A stretch of DNA of 64,000 nucleotides from Engraulis encrasicolus (taxonomy: Eukaryota > Chordata > Actinopteri > Clupeiformes > Engraulidae), in NCBI RefSeq assembly GCF_034702125.1, contig NW_026945753.1, forward strand, positions 661,923 through 725,922. Direction: 5' to 3'. A model generated the notes under the pieces. That model ran no database searches. It was given only the letters and a program-made list of their open reading frames with translations, and was not told the origin of the DNA. Each line of letters opens with the position of its first letter. Position 1 is the stretch's first letter. Positions 1 through 12,316 of the stretch are shown piece by piece. Made by a program: the position numbers and the translations under genes.

Positions 1-24
1 TAGAGTGACATTCTTGTTGGATGA

Positions 25-140
25 GAGAGTGAGTGAGTGAGTGAGTGAGTGAGTGAGTGAGTGAGTGAGTGAGTGAGTGAGTGAGTGAGTGAGTGAGTGA
101 GTGAGTGAGTGAGTGAGTGAGTGAGTGAGTGAGTGAGTGA

Positions 141-182
<42 letters not shown>
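25..182. repeat. (GAGT)n then (GT)n microsatellite
   Basis: About 120 bp of GAGT units run directly into about 35 bp of GT. It abuts the 3' tail of the LINE that follows, a usual place for tail-derived simple repeats. Confidence 0.97.
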
Positions 183-184
<2 letters not shown>

Positions 185-718
185 ATAATAATAATAATTG
201 TATTTGTATAGCACTGTATCATACAAGGCATGTAACTCAAAGTGCTTAACAAATGGGAAAAACATCATTGTTAGAGATGGATTTAAAAGGAGAGGTATAG
301 AGGAGAGGCAGAAATAGCAGGAAGGCAGAGGAAGAAGAGATAGATAGTGATTGTAGAGTCATAAGGTCAACGTAGGTTAGGACCAGGATTCTTAGATGCG
401 TAAGGTCCACAGTGGCTGGGCCTAGCATAAGTCATAGATAGTCACACAGAGATTGGGCGCTCAGATGCGGCCCCTGGTGGCATCAGGGGTGAGGAAAAAC
501 TCCCTTTCGCTTGAATCATAGTTTGTAGGGGGGAAAAAAGCTCAATGAGGTCTGAGAAAAAAAAACCCTATAGTCAGGAAGAAACCTCAGGCAGAGACCA
601 GCGGCCACCTAGGGGAGCCCCCTGCCCGGGCTAGTTGTGAGCAGTAGGGACGCTGCGGCAGCTGGGACACTGTGACGCCTTGGTAGCTAGGAGTTGGCAA
701 GGATGAAGAGGTGGGTCT

Positions 719-1962
719 TCAGCTGCTTCTTGAAGGAGTCGACGGAGCTGGCTGATCGGATCTCGATGGGGAGGGCGTTCCATCTCTTGGGCGCATAGCA
801 AACGAACGCGGCGTCGCCGATCTTCTTTTGCGGGGGGTGGGGGTCCTTAGCAGCTTGGCATCAGTGGACCTGAGAGCTCGAGCAGGGGCATAAAAAGAGA
901 GCATGTCAGAGATATAACTAGGGGCAAGTCCATTTAATGCTTTAAATACTGTCAGCAGAATCTTAAAGTCGATTCTGTATGAGACAGGTAACCAGTGCAG
1001 GTCTGCCAAGACAGGAGTGATGTGCTCTCTCATTCTGGTTCTTGTTAGGATTCTTGCTGCAGAATTTTGAATGACTTGCAATTTGTCAATATTTGTTTTG
1101 GGCAGACCAGAGAAGAGAGCATTACAGTAGTCTAGTCTACTGGTGACAAAGGCATGAATACGTTTTTCAGCGTCTTGTCGGGGGGCCAAGCCGCGCACTT
1201 TGTTGACATTTCTAAGATGGAAAAAAGCAGTTATCTTGTTGATGTGAGGCTCAAAGCTCAAATCTGAGTCTATGACCACACCTAAGCTAGTAACCTTATA
1301 TTTAATGTGCATGCTTAGGTCACCTAGGCTTGAGTGGAGTTTTGCATGTTTTTCCTTAGGCCCAATGAGCAACACTAGTTTTATCCTCATCTAATTTTAG
1401 GAAGTTACTGTTCATCCAATCTGTGATGGCAGACATGCATTTAGTTAAGGCATGAATGGCAGTGGTTTGACAAGGCTCAACAGAGATATATTAATTGTGT
1501 TTCATCGGCATAGCTATGAAAATCAACATTGTGCTCTCTGATGATGGAGCCCAGGGGCAACATACAGAGAGAGAAGAGGAGAGGGCCCAAGCAACCCTGA
1601 GCAACTCCAAAAGGCACATCATACTTGTTGGAGACGTATTCTCCGATGGTGACAAAAAACTGCCTTCCTGTAAAATATGTTTTGAACCACTCAAAGGCTG
1701 CACTGAGGTCGAGGAGGATAAGTGCTGAAACTTTGTTAGCAGCAGTGCTGAGCCTAAGATCACTTATTATTTTGGTTAGTGCTGTTTCAGTGCTATGGTT
1801 GGCTCTAAAGCCTGATTGGAATTTTTCCAAGATATCATTCCCAGCCAGGTGTTGATTAAAGCTGGGTTTACACTGTGCGACTTTTGCCCCAATTTTGCCA
1901 CGATTTGGCACTCGCACAACTTTTTTGAGTCGGGCCGATTTCTTGCATCGTGCAGTATACAT
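719..1962 (-). pseudogene. LINE reverse transcriptase, C-terminal part (broken)
   Basis: Minus-strand reading frames at 1477-1962 and 719-1390 cover the palm and C-terminal region of a LINE RT. Visible are LLDLSAAF (first catalytic Asp block, end altered), a degraded PFGVAQGCLGPLLFS block, and YADE in place of the usual YADD. Then come LDYCNALFSGLP, HWLPVSYRIDFK and LNGLAPSYI, typical of the C-terminal region of L2/CR1-group polymerases. The altered second catalytic Asp, lost residues after SAAF and a frame change between the two pieces show it is inactive. A MITE separates it from the N-terminal half. Confidence 0.85.
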
Positions 1963-2367
1963 AGGGTAACGACAATCGATTTCACCTCACGATCGTGCAA
2001 TCGTAGGGTCGCAAGAAAATCAAAACTGTTTGAAATCCTGGTCGTGTCTCGTGTAAATCGCACAGTTAAAGCAGTGGTACGACCCGATTTGACACTTCAC
2101 ATGCACAAATGAATAGGGCCGTGCGTTTCGCTGTTATGTGTGACCTCATCTCCACCTCAGGTGCGCATGTTCCCTCCTCTGCAGACCGGGGAAACATGCC
2201 TGTCGCGTCTTACGGTGGAAGCATTTCGCTCTCATCCGACTGTCAGCTCGTGTAGTGTGAGGACGTGAGTCGTGAGTTGTGAACTTTTAAACAGTGAAAT
2301 TCCATCGTGCAGTGTGAGCAGAAGCTTAAGACCCACGAGTGAAAATATCGCACAGTGTATGCCCGGC
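1860..2367. mobile_element. TTAA-flanked MITE inside the LINE (copy 1)
   Basis: A 508-bp element with imperfect terminal inverted repeats: left GCTGGGTTTACACTGTGCGA, right end reversed GCCGGGCATACACTGTGCGA. TTAA lies on both sides (1856-1859 and 2368-2371), and the LINE sequence rejoins if one TTAA is removed. It encodes nothing. A truncated second copy lies at 9847-10132 in the opposite orientation. TTAA targets are used by piggyBac and Kolobok families; I cannot choose between them. Confidence 0.8.
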
Positions 2368-2642
2368 TTAAGCTGTTTAAATACAACTTTTTCTAGTACC
2401 TTGCTTATACAGGGGAGGTTTGATATAGGTCTATAGTTGTTTAAAGAATTCTGATCTAAATTTGTCTTTTTAGGAGTGGTTTTACCATGGCTGTTTTGAA
2501 TGAGTTTGGAAAAATGCCCGTAAGAGTAGAGGTGTTAACAATTTGCAGTAAAGGTGCTGCTAAGCAACCAAGTATGTTTTTTAGCAGATATGTGGGGATA
2601 GCGTCGAGGCTGCAGGTAGACTGCTTACTTTCCCTGACTATT

Positions 2643-3956
2643 TTACAGGGGTCGTCCTCTGTAATTGGACAAACAATTTTGGAAGCTATCAGGTCTCCTT
2701 GGGGGGTTTAACCCTCCCCTTGGTGTGTCGCCTGAGTGGGCGCCAGAGGTTGCTGTGTTTTCACCTTGGATGCCTTCTCTAATGTCTGCAATCTTTTTAT
2801 TAAAAAATCTAGCAAATTCCTCGCACTTGGCATGTGATGCTGCATTTAGGTTGTTATTGCTATGTGTTGGATTAAGCAGGTGGTCAATAGTGGAAAAAAG
2901 AACTTTAGCATTATGCTGGTTGTTTGTTATGATTTTGGAAAAATATGATTTTCTTTCTGAGCATACCGCATTATTGTAGGAGGTGATCTCATCCCTAAGG
3001 GATTGTCTATGGACTTCTAATTTTGTTTTCCTCCAAAGACGCTCGGTAGCTCTGCACTTTCTTTTTAAGGCTCTAAGCGAGTCATTCATCCAAGGTGAAT
3101 ACCTAGCTCTGGTTCTTGTCGTCGTTCTAATTGGAGCTATGTTATCTAGAATTCCTCTTAAGTTGTTGTTGAAGCTATCAACCATTTCATCAGGTGTGCA
3201 GTGACCATTTAGTAGGTCGCCTGATTTGATGAGATCTGAAATCTTAAGCTCAGCAGAGGCATTAATGCGTCGTCTGTGAATGACATTGTTGGGTGTACTA
3301 ATTTGTGTTGAAATGTCAAAATCAAAAAACACACAGTGGTGGTCGGAGAGGCCGACATCCGTGACCGATATATTGTTGATATCAAGCGCATGTGAAATAA
3401 CAAGGTCAGGTGTGTTGCCTTTCTGATGGGTAGGCTGTTCTGTAACATTCTGGACGAGACCGAATCCATTTAATGTGTCTAAAAAAGACTTGGCTATTGC
3501 GTCATCTGATTTATTTACGTGGATATTAAAGTCGCCAGCAATTATTGCTTTATCATAGTTAGTAAGTACTTCAGACATGAAGGTGGAGAAATCAGACAGA
3601 AATGTCTGAGAGAATTGCGGTGGGCGTTACAGAACAACAAAAATCAGTTTGAAGTTTGCTTGGACCCTCATTGCCATGTATTCAAATGAAGAGAAAGAGC
3701 CCAAATTAGTCTTAGTACAATTAAATTTGTTGGAGAAAAGTATGGCTACGCCTCCGCCTCATTTATTTGGTCTCGGGGCGTGAAGGAATTTGTAGTCGGA
3801 AGGGCAAGCCTCAATAAAAGTTGTCACCCCGTCGTCTTTAGGCCATGTTTCAGTAAGAAACATAAAGCTAATGTTTTTTTCCGAGACCAGCTGGTTTACT
3901 ACGAAGCTTTTGTTGGTCAAGGACTGCACGTTAAGTAATGCAGCATTAACTTTCAA
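2643..3956 (-). pseudogene. LINE APE-type endonuclease and linker to RT (broken)
   Basis: The minus-strand frame at 3759-3956 holds the endonuclease start (LLNVQSLTNK, LTETW). The frame at 2643-3578 holds its C-terminal half: IAGDFNIHV, TPDLVIS and LSDHHCV, the conserved blocks containing catalytic Asp, Asn and His of apurinic-like endonucleases. A linker follows with an RARYSPWMND block, usual before the RT of this LINE group. The domain nicks target DNA for target-primed reverse transcription. Frame breaks at about 3580-3760 and before the RT make it non-functional. Confidence 0.85.
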
Positions 3957-4115
3957 AATAGTGGAGCTATTGTTAATGCGTTCAGGTGCAATCGTAATTA
4001 GGTTGTTGTGTACGCAACCGGAGGGTCTACATCTGCGCGCTTGCCTACGGGTAATGGCAGCGTGGATAGCTAGTGGAATACTCTCTGTTGGGCACTCAGT
4101 GTCTATGTTGGTGTA

Positions 4116-4396
4116 GTGCTTTGGATTTGAAACACCTGTTAGTCAATCCAATCAGTTTGTGCGTGTGTGTGTGTGTGCGTGTGTTTGTTTTATCTCCCTC
4201 TGTCATCTAAATGAATGCTTTGCTATCTCTTTGTAATGCAGGGTGGCATTCCACAGCTCTGGTTGAGGTCCAAACAAAGATTCAAGAGTCAAGGTCAGAA
4301 ACAGGACTTTGTGAGAAAATAACATACAGTAGATCATTAATTCTGTAAGGATATGTACATGTAACCCATATAAAATATGTTATATTGACCTTGTAG
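4116..4396 (+). other. Intron-like sequence with a possible upstream exon of the B30.2 gene
   Basis: Contains a short GT tract (about 4160-4185) and, after a pyrimidine-rich stretch and TGCAG at 4237-4241, a stretch reading WHSTALVEVQTKIQES. This could be the end of a coiled-coil exon (4242-4293, donor AAG/gtcaga). The phase to the next small exon does not fit cleanly, so the exon is only a candidate. Confidence 0.35.
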
Positions 4397-4574
4397 GAGC
4401 TGTGAACTACATTCCAGACACAGGTACGTGGGTTTTGGTTCCGTTGAATGATCACAGTGATTTATACTCATACTGTAACATTGTTACTGTATAGTATACT
4501 GAGTTTACTGCAGTTTGAAACTAACATCTTCTATGTGTTCTCCTCAGTATGGGATTTTTTTCATGCATCATTTG
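4397..4574 (+). CDS. Two small exons of a B30.2 (TRIM/butyrophilin-like) gene
   Basis: Exon 4397-4423 (27 nt; acceptor TTGTAG, donor CACAG/gtacgt) and exon 4548-4574 (27 nt; acceptor TCCTCAG, donor TTTG/gtaagt) both have good splice sites and the same phase. Joined to the B30.2 exon at 7909 they read AVNYIPDTVWDFFHASF and then VEVSLEPDT in frame. Short linker exons between a coiled coil and the B30.2 exon are typical of TRIM-type genes. A diverged copy of the first exon is at 55630-55656, which supports it as a real genic unit. The 5' exons (RING, B-box, coiled coil) are not in the window. Confidence 0.6.
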
Positions 4575-5119
4575 GTAAGTAAAAAAGAAGTACCTAGACA
4601 ATTTGTGCATCACACATGATTAGTTTATTTTGTTATTGTCTGGCCTTTATTTTTGTATTTGGAGATGAACAGAAGATTATGATATTATGTCTCCAGAGTT
4701 CTTATTCGTAAGAATCATTCATCATCTCTATGGTAGTCACTCATTGGCTGACGACCTAGACGAAGAATGAAGTAAAATCACTCCTGAAAGATGGAAATTT
4801 CGCACAAACATCATTCTTACACTGTCTTCGGCTCGACTTGCTCGACTGCTCAACTTGTTGAGTTCAACTGTCCTACATAGAAGTGTGCCAGGAAGGTACG
4901 ACTTCGCTGGGCGCTCAGCATGACGAACTGGTTTTGCTGAAGCGGAAAAGTGGACAAAAGTGCCTCACAAGTACTTTTAGGACACTTTGGAGACTTTGCA
5001 GACTTCTTCGCCAACCCTCCGTGGGATTTCGTTGAAGGAGTTAGCCACGTCACCCCCCAACTAGCATGCTAATTGCCCTTTAGCTAATGCTTACGCCTTA
5101 GTTAACCCTGAGGCACACA

Positions 5120-5365
5120 ATGCAGAGAAGGTGGTGGTCCCTCCACGAGACGGGGAATCCGCAGCATGCCTCTCCTCAACTCCTGTGCATCTCGTCGAAG
5201 GACCCCCACCTTCTCTGCATAGTGTGCCTCAGGTTCCGGCACGCCGAGGAGGCGATAATCAGGACTAAGTGTAAGAGGTGTCACCGCATTGGACTCTGCC
5301 ACCTTGGAAACCTGCCTAGCTGCCCTGAAGCGCATGCTAATAGCGTCTCACTGCGAGGACAATGA
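5120..5365 (+). pseudogene. gag: DIRS gag-like remnant
   Basis: A short plus-strand frame with LLCIVCLRFRHAEEAI, followed by a second Cys pair (CKRCHRIGL). This Cys-x2-Cys plus His-Ala arrangement followed by C..C resembles the conserved block in vertebrate DIRS ORF1 proteins. Only this block is preserved. Frames before and after are broken. Assignment is by motif and position upstream of the recombinase. Confidence 0.5.
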
Positions 5366-6303
5366 GGTCTATGGTGGAAAAGGAAGAAGACGACGACGCC
5401 GGTTCGGTCACTTCATCTACCCCCTCCCCCGACCCGTTGAACCGGGCAGGGAGGTCCACTACGGGGAGGCAGAGGTGGAGGCGGCTGCGGAGGAACGCAG
5501 TAAGGATCCCACGCTTGACACGCCTGGGGTCCGCCTTCGCTCAGCCGTGCAGAATGTGCATATAATTTTCTTCTCAGTGTTTTCAGTACTTAGATTTATT
5601 GGATCAGAATTATTAGCATAGCTTAGCATAATCACTGGAAGTAACTGGTAACTTAAGCATCAAGCCACAAGTGATCACTGGATGTAATTAAATTGCAGTT
5701 TTACACTCTGGTGAATTTCATATTCATTTTAAAGTGGTTTATAAGTACTTTTGATGATGTTTTATTTTGTACCATAGACTTGCATTGCTATACTTAATTT
5801 GGCTATACTGTTAAACGAGGCAATGAACACATAGACAAAAATTATATGCACAATCATGAATAATGCTTGCAAATATGTGAAAATCAAAAAAGGGATCGGC
5901 GGATCGGCAGGCAGGCAGATTACTTCATACCCTGGACCCTATTAGGAGCACCAGGGTCGTTCCGAACGGGACACTGAGGGCTCCTGATCTGCGGCCTGTG
6001 GTGCTTTTAGTGTACCCCACCCACAGCGTTCGGTTATTTCTAATAACTCTCACTTTCTGTCCCTTCTCGCAGAGGGGAACCGCAATAGTTCCCCCAGTGT
6101 TTTGGGCCCCGACTGTGTTGGTGCTTCGTGTGTACTTCAGCCCACGTGTTCGGTGGAGTCTAACACATCTTACCGCCACGTCTTAATTAATTAATTTCTC
6201 CCCCCCTCGAGTGGGCGAGTTGGTTACGGTGTTTGAGGTTTCTACTGAAACATTCTCTCTAAACGCAGATCACTGCGCTTGGCTCGTAAACGCCCTCTGC
6301 CTC

Positions 6304-7604
6304 GGCGCATTCAAGATGTCTGTAAATGCTGTGCGTAAAGCGGCTAGAGCGCTTTCACTGGTTATTTCCCCTCCTTCCCCTGTCAGAGGGAATACGGTTT
6401 TGGCACCCCCAGCAGTGGGGCATGAAGCTCTCATGGGCTCAAATAGGGAACGAATCCATTTGGATGCATTTGGTCTTCCTGATAATGTCATACGCAGTAT
6501 CCAAGGAGCGAGAGCAGTTTCCACTAGATCTCTGTATGATAAGTGGGCTGTGTTCGAACGTTGGTGTGCCCAACGTGACATTCTAGCTTTCCAATGCTCA
6601 ATGCCCACAGTGGTAGCATTTCTGCCGGAAGGCAAGGCCTTCTCTACCCTCAAAGTCTACTTGGCCGCGATATCCACGTGCCATGTTAGATTTGGTTCAG
6701 GCTCCGTGGGCAATCACCCTCTGGTGTGCCGATTTATGAAAGGGGCCAGGCGTTTGCGCCCGGCTGCGAGACAGGCGATGCCCTCCTGGGATATTGCTCT
6801 GATGTTGGAGGCTTTGTGCGCGACCCCCTTCGAGCCTCTCCAAGGGATGGATTCGCGAATCCTCTCTATTAAACCGGCCCTTCTCCTCGCTTTTGGTGAC
6901 GACGAAGAATGTGAGTGGATCTACATGCCCTTTTGGTTAATCCTGCCTGTGTGCATTTCGCTGAAGGCGACACTCGGGTTGTTCTGAAGCTGAACCCCAC
7001 GTTCATGCCTAAGATTCAGAACGCATTTAGTTGTGAGCCAATAGAGATTTGAGCTTTTTGTGCTCCTCCTTTCCAATCAGCGGAGCAGCGACACCAGCAC
7101 AACTTGTGCCCTGTGCGCGCATTACGCATTTACATGGACAGGACTCACTCTTCTCGTAAGACTGAGCAGCTATTTGTGTGCTTCGCTAACCCTTCTAAGG
7201 GTCTTGCTTTGTCCAAGCAGAGGCTTTCCAAATGTCTGATGCAAGCCATTCTACTGGCTTATGAGTCTAATGGGCTTGCTCCCCCTGCTCAGGTCAGGGC
7301 GCACTCTATGCGTGTGGTCTCTACTTCGTGGGCCCTCTTTAGAGGTGCCGCATTTGAAGAGGTATGTAGGGCTGCTGGCTGGGGCAGCCCCTGTAGCTTT
7401 GTCAGGTTCTATCCACTTGACATGACCGCCATGCTGCTGGGACATAGGGTACTGGGCACCACCACCCTTCCTTTAAGAAGATTGGACGTCCTTCTCATTG
7501 GTCGGTCAGTATACGATCAGGGAGTGATTGTATGCTCCCATAGAGATGGCGAAAGATTCTTACGAATAAGAACAATGGGACTTGTACTAGTCCCCGGTTC
7601 TTAG
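6304..7604 (+). pseudogene. DIRS tyrosine recombinase (broken)
   Basis: The frame at 6211-6987 holds the N-terminal core-binding region (TRSLYDKWAVFERWC, then AISTCHVRFGSG and PSWDIALMLEAL). The frame at 7104-7604 holds the catalytic C-terminal part: CPVRALRIYMDRT, the H-x-x-R box as VRAHSMR, and the tyrosine block SFVRFYPLDM. In DIRS elements this enzyme integrates the circular DNA copy. Here a deletion after LLLAFG removes the region of the first catalytic Arg, and a frameshift plus a stop separate the halves, so it is inactive. The DIRS call is firm because of the AHSxR...FVRFYxLD spacing and the inverted termini. Confidence 0.8.
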
Positions 7605-7862
7605 AGTGAGATGAGTAAGTCATATCTCTACTACACCCTGCTCACCACAGCTGAAGAGAGTGCAACTCCAAAAATGACTTTCGCCCCATCGGCTCCGCAT
7701 AATATAGGCAATGGGCGGGCTCGGCCCCCGATGCGAAATGTCCACCTTTCAGGAGTGATTTTACTAAATTCTTCGTCTATGTCGTCAGCCAATGAGTGAC
7801 TCCCATAGAGATGACTCACTCATCTCACTCAAAGAACCGGGGACTCGTACAAGTCCCATTGC
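7577..7862. repeat. Palindromic right end of the DIRS element
   Basis: The block at 7577-7615 (GGGACTTGTACTAGTCCCCG onward) is the inverted complement of 7817-7858. The two arms, each about 40 bp, close a loop of about 200 bp. The second DIRS relic has the same layout at 34652-34921, so it is a structural feature of the family. Confidence 0.75.
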
Positions 7863-7908
7863 TATTCCATGTTTATAGTCATTTTGATGAATTATGACTT
7901 ATTTACAG

Positions 7909-8438
7909 TGGAGGTTTCCCTGGAACCTGACACAGCCCACCCTGACTTCATCCTCTCCCATGACAAGAAGCGCGTTCGAGTGAAGAACTTTGAGGAAAGC
8001 TTAAAATGGCCATTATGGGATAATTCCAGAAGTCTCCATAAGCATGCCGGTTGGTGGTGTGTGCAGGGTAGCCAAGGCTTCTGCTCTGGTAGGGCCTACT
8101 GGGAGGTGGGGGTGGCTGGGAAGCAGGACTGGAGGGTGGGGGTGGTGAAGGCATTAGCAGCCAAGAACGGCTTCATCGACCTGAACACCCGATCAGGCTA
8201 CTGGACCCTGCGCTTCCAGAGAGGGGAGCTCCGGGCCTTATCTGTGCCTGCCAGAGACCTGCCCCTGCCCCATCCTCTCACCAAACTGGGGGTCTACCTG
8301 GATATGGAGGAGGGACAGGTGTCCTTCTATGATGCTGTGAAGCGCAGACACATCTACACCTTCAACGAGACCTTCACTGAGAAGATGTATCCTGTGTTTG
8401 GCACCGTAGAGACAGACTCAGAGCTGGTGATACTGTAA
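7909..8438 (+). CDS. B30.2 (PRY-SPRY) domain, last exon of a TRIM/butyrophilin-like gene
   Basis: The exon opens after TTTACAG at 7908 in phase 1 and runs open to TAA at 8436-8438. The product is one complete B30.2 domain of about 176 residues. PRY: VSLEPDTAHPDFILSHDKKR. SPRY: WWCVQGSQGFCSGRAYWEV, WRVGVVKA, GYWTLRF, LGVYLDMEEGQVSFYDA and a YPVFGT-type end. B30.2 domains bind protein ligands and form the recognition end of TRIM ubiquitin ligases, butyrophilins and fish NLRs; which type this is cannot be told without the 5' exons. The exon looks intact, but a DIRS insertion sits in the preceding intron. A truncated paralogue lies at 56057. Confidence 0.9.
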
Positions 8439-8741
8439 ATGCACTTTAGAGACACACCTATAGTGGTATACTCAACATGGGAAAAGACTGAAGGCTAGAT
8501 AAGCCACTGCACTCAAAATTATGTATATTCACACAACCATTATTCTCAGTGTGAATAGTTTTTAGACAGGGATCTTTGGCCTGAGGAAACTATGTATGTA
8601 TGTTTAAAGTTTCTTTTAGATCAATTGTCTGTGACAGCACAGCTGTGTCAGCTGGTGATCACACAAGTAATTAATTAGAACAACGTAATATAAAATGTAC
8701 TTTTTCTGACCTTTATTTCTGAGAGTGTTTATTATAGAGCT
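8439..8741 (+). other. 3' flank of the B30.2 gene
   Basis: Presumed 3' UTR and downstream sequence of the B30.2 gene. I see no strong AATAAA polyadenylation signal in this stretch and no other gene. Confidence 0.4.
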
Positions 8742-9846
<1,105 letters not shown>

Positions 9847-10132
9847 AATCGCACGGCCCTATTCATTTGTGCATGTGAAGTGTCAAATCTGAGATGTGAG
9901 ATTTACGCACGAGCCACGACCAGAATTTCAAACTGTTTTGATTTTCTTGCGACCCTGCGATTGCACGATCGTGAGGCGAAATCGCTTGTCGTTACCCCAG
10001 GTAGGCTACATTGCACGATGCGAGAATCACGACTGACCTGCGATTGAGCAAGAAATCGGCCCGACTCTCAAAAAGTTGTGCGAGTGCCAAATCGGGGCAA
10101 AATCGGGTAAAGTCGCACAGTGTAAGCCCAGT
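9847..10132. mobile_element. Truncated second copy of the TTAA MITE
   Basis: Inverted relative to copy 1. It matches about 1860-2125 of that element, ending at GTCGCACAGTGTAAGCCCAG followed by TTTAA, and stops abruptly at its inner end (about 9847), so only one terminus is kept. Confidence 0.75.
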
Positions 10133-10292
10133 TTAAATCTAACCTGGGGGATTTTAATTATACTTAGTAAATAAACAAAGGACATTAAACTATCATAAAG
10201 AAACAGACATCCAATAGTAGGCCTACCATTGGATCCAATCCAACAGTAGAGGCAGCAGCTACATGTTTAACACACAAATCCACTAATGTACA
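10133..10292. other. Flank of the Gypsy insertion
   Basis: AT-rich, no gene. The base block next to the LTR is GTACA; the other flank is GTGCA (36708-36712), so a 5-bp target duplication with one change is possible. Confidence 0.4.
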
Positions 10293-10535
10293 TGTGATAA
10301 CGTGTACTAATAATTATAAATCATAATGTCCGTCCAAAGCATGTCCTTTTATGCTTCTTTATTGTACACACTAGCACAACTATACAACATGTGTCTTGTC
10401 TGTCTAATGTCTAATCCATGACTAATCAGTTACCTTATGTTCCGGTCTATATGTATTGTATAGGTGACAATGGGTAGGTTATCCCTCTTGTGGCGTGGGG
10501 GTAGTACTACATATTAAATTACTCAGGATACTACA
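10293..10535 (-). repeat. Gypsy-1 3' LTR
   Basis: Read on the minus strand it begins TGTAGTATCCTGAG and ends CGTTATCACA (TG...CA). I see no difference from the 5' LTR at 36465-36707 over all 243 bp. Confidence 0.93.
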
Positions 10536-10549
10536 TCCCTCCCCTCTTA
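10536..10549 (-). promoter_or_regulatory. Gypsy-1 polypurine tract
   Basis: On the minus strand AAGAGGGGAGGGA directly precedes the 3' LTR, the position where plus-strand DNA synthesis is primed. Confidence 0.8.
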
Positions 10550-10876
10550 AGTTTAAAGCACTTCAGTGAAATTAAACTATAACACTATTACTATGTCACC
10601 TTCACATTAACCTTACTTTGGCTATAACAGTGAAATTACATATATACTCAATTTCAATAACAACTTAGAATTTCTTAAAATAACTAAACTCTGTTACTTT
10701 ACTTCTCTTAAAAGGTTAAAGTTCAAATGCAAACAATTAACTCAAAAAACTCTTAAGGCAATGTTTGTTTACAATGTTTTTTTTTCTTCTTCTAACTAGG
10801 AAGGTTGGGTAGACTAACAAGCCTTCCAGTGTATATCCCAGAGCGTATTCTGACTCTTTCTTGAGGGATTACACTT

Positions 10877-11691
10877 CTAACTTGTAAAGTCTCTCAGATG
10901 AGCAGGAGCCTGTCTGGTGCGCGCAGATCTACGCAGCACAGGTGTCTGTTGAACTCCTGTCTCTGGCAAATGTTCAGCTGGAGGAGGAACCTGGGCTGAC
11001 TCAGCAGGCTGCTCAGTCACTTCCCCTCCTACTGAAGTTGGAACGACCGGGTCTGCAGGCACGAACTCCACTGCTGGCGCTGGCAACTGCATGCTGTCAG
11101 GCTCTCCTCTCTCCTCAGGACTGGACATGTCAGTTGATGATGCGTGACGCTTGCGAATCTGGTCGACGTGACGTCTCATCACGCGTCCATCTCCTGTCTG
11201 TACTGTATAGGATACAGGTCCAGTGTTCTCATCGACTACTGCTGGTATCCACTTAGGACCACGGCTGTAGTTACGCACGTATACATCATCTCCAGATACG
11301 AAACTTCTCCACTTGCTGTGTGCGTCATGATGTTCTTTTTGTTTGAGTTGTTTCTTACGAATCTTTGACTTCACATCAGGCAGCAGAAGATCAAGTGTGG
11401 AACGAAGTCTTCTCTGCATGAGCATTTCAGCGGGAGACAAGCCAGTTGTACTTTGTGGTGTAATTCTGTAGTTGAACAGAAATCTGGCTATTTTTGTTTC
11501 CAGTGTATCTCCTTTAATTTTCTTGATTCCCTGTTTGAATGTCTGAACAGCTCTTTCCGCGAGACCGGCGGGGTGGAAAGGTGCAGATGTTTTGTGCTGT
11601 ATTCCATTCTGCTTCAGGAATGTCTCAAACTCTTGGCTTGTAAAGCATGTTCCGTTGTCAGATACTAAAGTCTGGAGTAGGCCATGTGTAC
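10877..11691 (-). pseudogene. pol: Gypsy-1 integrase, C-terminal half
   Basis: Continues the integrase begun at 13088-13808 after the hAT element is removed. It contains the second catalytic Asp (LVSDNGTCFTS), the Glu block (GLAERAVQTFK), NYRITPQSTTGLSPAEML and the C-terminal DNA-binding region (SGDDVYVRNY, GPVSYTV). A Pro/Glu-rich tail ends with RRSARTRQAPAHLRDF. The frame is open; the break is the insertion itself at the 8-bp target site 11684-11691. Confidence 0.9.
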
Positions 11692-11940
11692 TAGGGTTTA
11701 ATCCCGGGACCCGGGATTCCCGGGAAATCTGATCAAAACAATTTCCCGTTTCCCGGGAAAGCCATGACGGGAAACCGGGAAAAAAAATTAAGTGCGTGTC
11801 TATTTGTTGTCCTAGCAACAGTAAGCAACAGTGCAATCTAGCAGCGGTAACACCAGAGACGGTTTAGAATAGGGAATCTTTGGTAACACTTCAGGCTCAC
11901 TTAAGCAGCAGCAGCAGCAGGCTACAGGACCTTTTCAGCA

Positions 11941-12153
11941 ATGTCTGGTTCTGCTGCCAGTTTTGCCTGGAGGCATTTTCTGAAATTGGACAATGACAGT
12001 GCGAAATGCACTTTGTGTGAGCGAATTATAATAGTAAGGTCGCCAAATTCCGCCCACTTCACTGATCACTTCACTGAAAACGTGATAATATCACTCTTTC
12101 AAATACTATTTAATTATGCTCTCGTATATTTTTGGATAGCGGCAACTGTGTAG
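11941..12153 (+). pseudogene. BED zinc-finger start of a hAT transposase
   Basis: A 70-codon frame starting MSGSAASFAWRHFLKLD with the first BED cysteines in CTLCERI. BED fingers form the DNA-binding N-terminus of many hAT transposases. The His pair that would complete the finger is not evident, and the frame runs into unrelated hydrophobic residues, so the catalytic part has been deleted. Confidence 0.6.
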
Positions 12154-12250
12154 ATGAGGTAATGAGCAATATTAGCTAACATTGGTTGTCCTTTCTATCG
12201 TAATTTGGCGATAACGTCCAGCATGTCCAAAATCTAGCTTCTCTGGCGAA

Positions 12251-12316
12251 GGGACTCACTAGTTTAGGCGCAAGAACAGCCCTCTCGGGCGACACGGCGT
12301 CAAACTAGTGAGTCCC
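12251..12316. mobile_element. 66-bp micro-element with perfect 15-bp TIRs
   Basis: GGGACTCACTAGTTT at 12251-12265 is exactly repeated in reverse at 12302-12316. The 9-bp direct repeat TCTGGCGAA flanks it (12242-12250 and 12317-12325). A 9-bp duplication is the size made by Mutator-like transposases, but the family is not known. Confidence 0.75.

Larger units (their letters stand above)
183..4115 (-). mobile_element. L2-like non-LTR retrotransposon (LINE), broken
   Basis: A nearly full-length LINE read on the minus strand. Its 3' end lies at about 183 with TTATTATTA-type tail repeats and a tail resembling fish L2/CR1 elements (a GCACTTTGAG block then GTGCTATACAAAT). Going upstream come the RT C-terminal region, the RT catalytic block, a TTAA-flanked MITE insertion (1860-2367), the rest of the RT N-terminal region, and an APE-type endonuclease (2643-3956). 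The frame is broken at several places, so it is dead. The 5' boundary near 4115 is approximate. The L2 assignment rests on tail form and on the LDYCN...HWLPV pattern; another CR1/L2-group clade is possible. Confidence 0.85.
4697..7862 (+). mobile_element. DIRS-type tyrosine-recombinase retrotransposon, internally deleted
   Basis: Inserted in the intron just before the B30.2 exon. The left end (4698-4812) is the inverted complement of two separate right-end blocks (7546-7577 and 7722-7800), as expected for DIRS inverted termini with an internal complementary region. Inside are a gag-like remnant and a tyrosine recombinase, but no reverse transcriptase or RNase H, so about half of a normal element is missing. 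About 280 bp of AT-rich sequence (5600-5880) marks the place where the central part was lost or replaced. A related copy lies at 33135-34921. Confidence 0.8.

Noticed and set aside
1495..2112. Plus-strand frames over the LINE and MITE
   Set aside because: Antisense to the RT, and the rest is MITE sequence.
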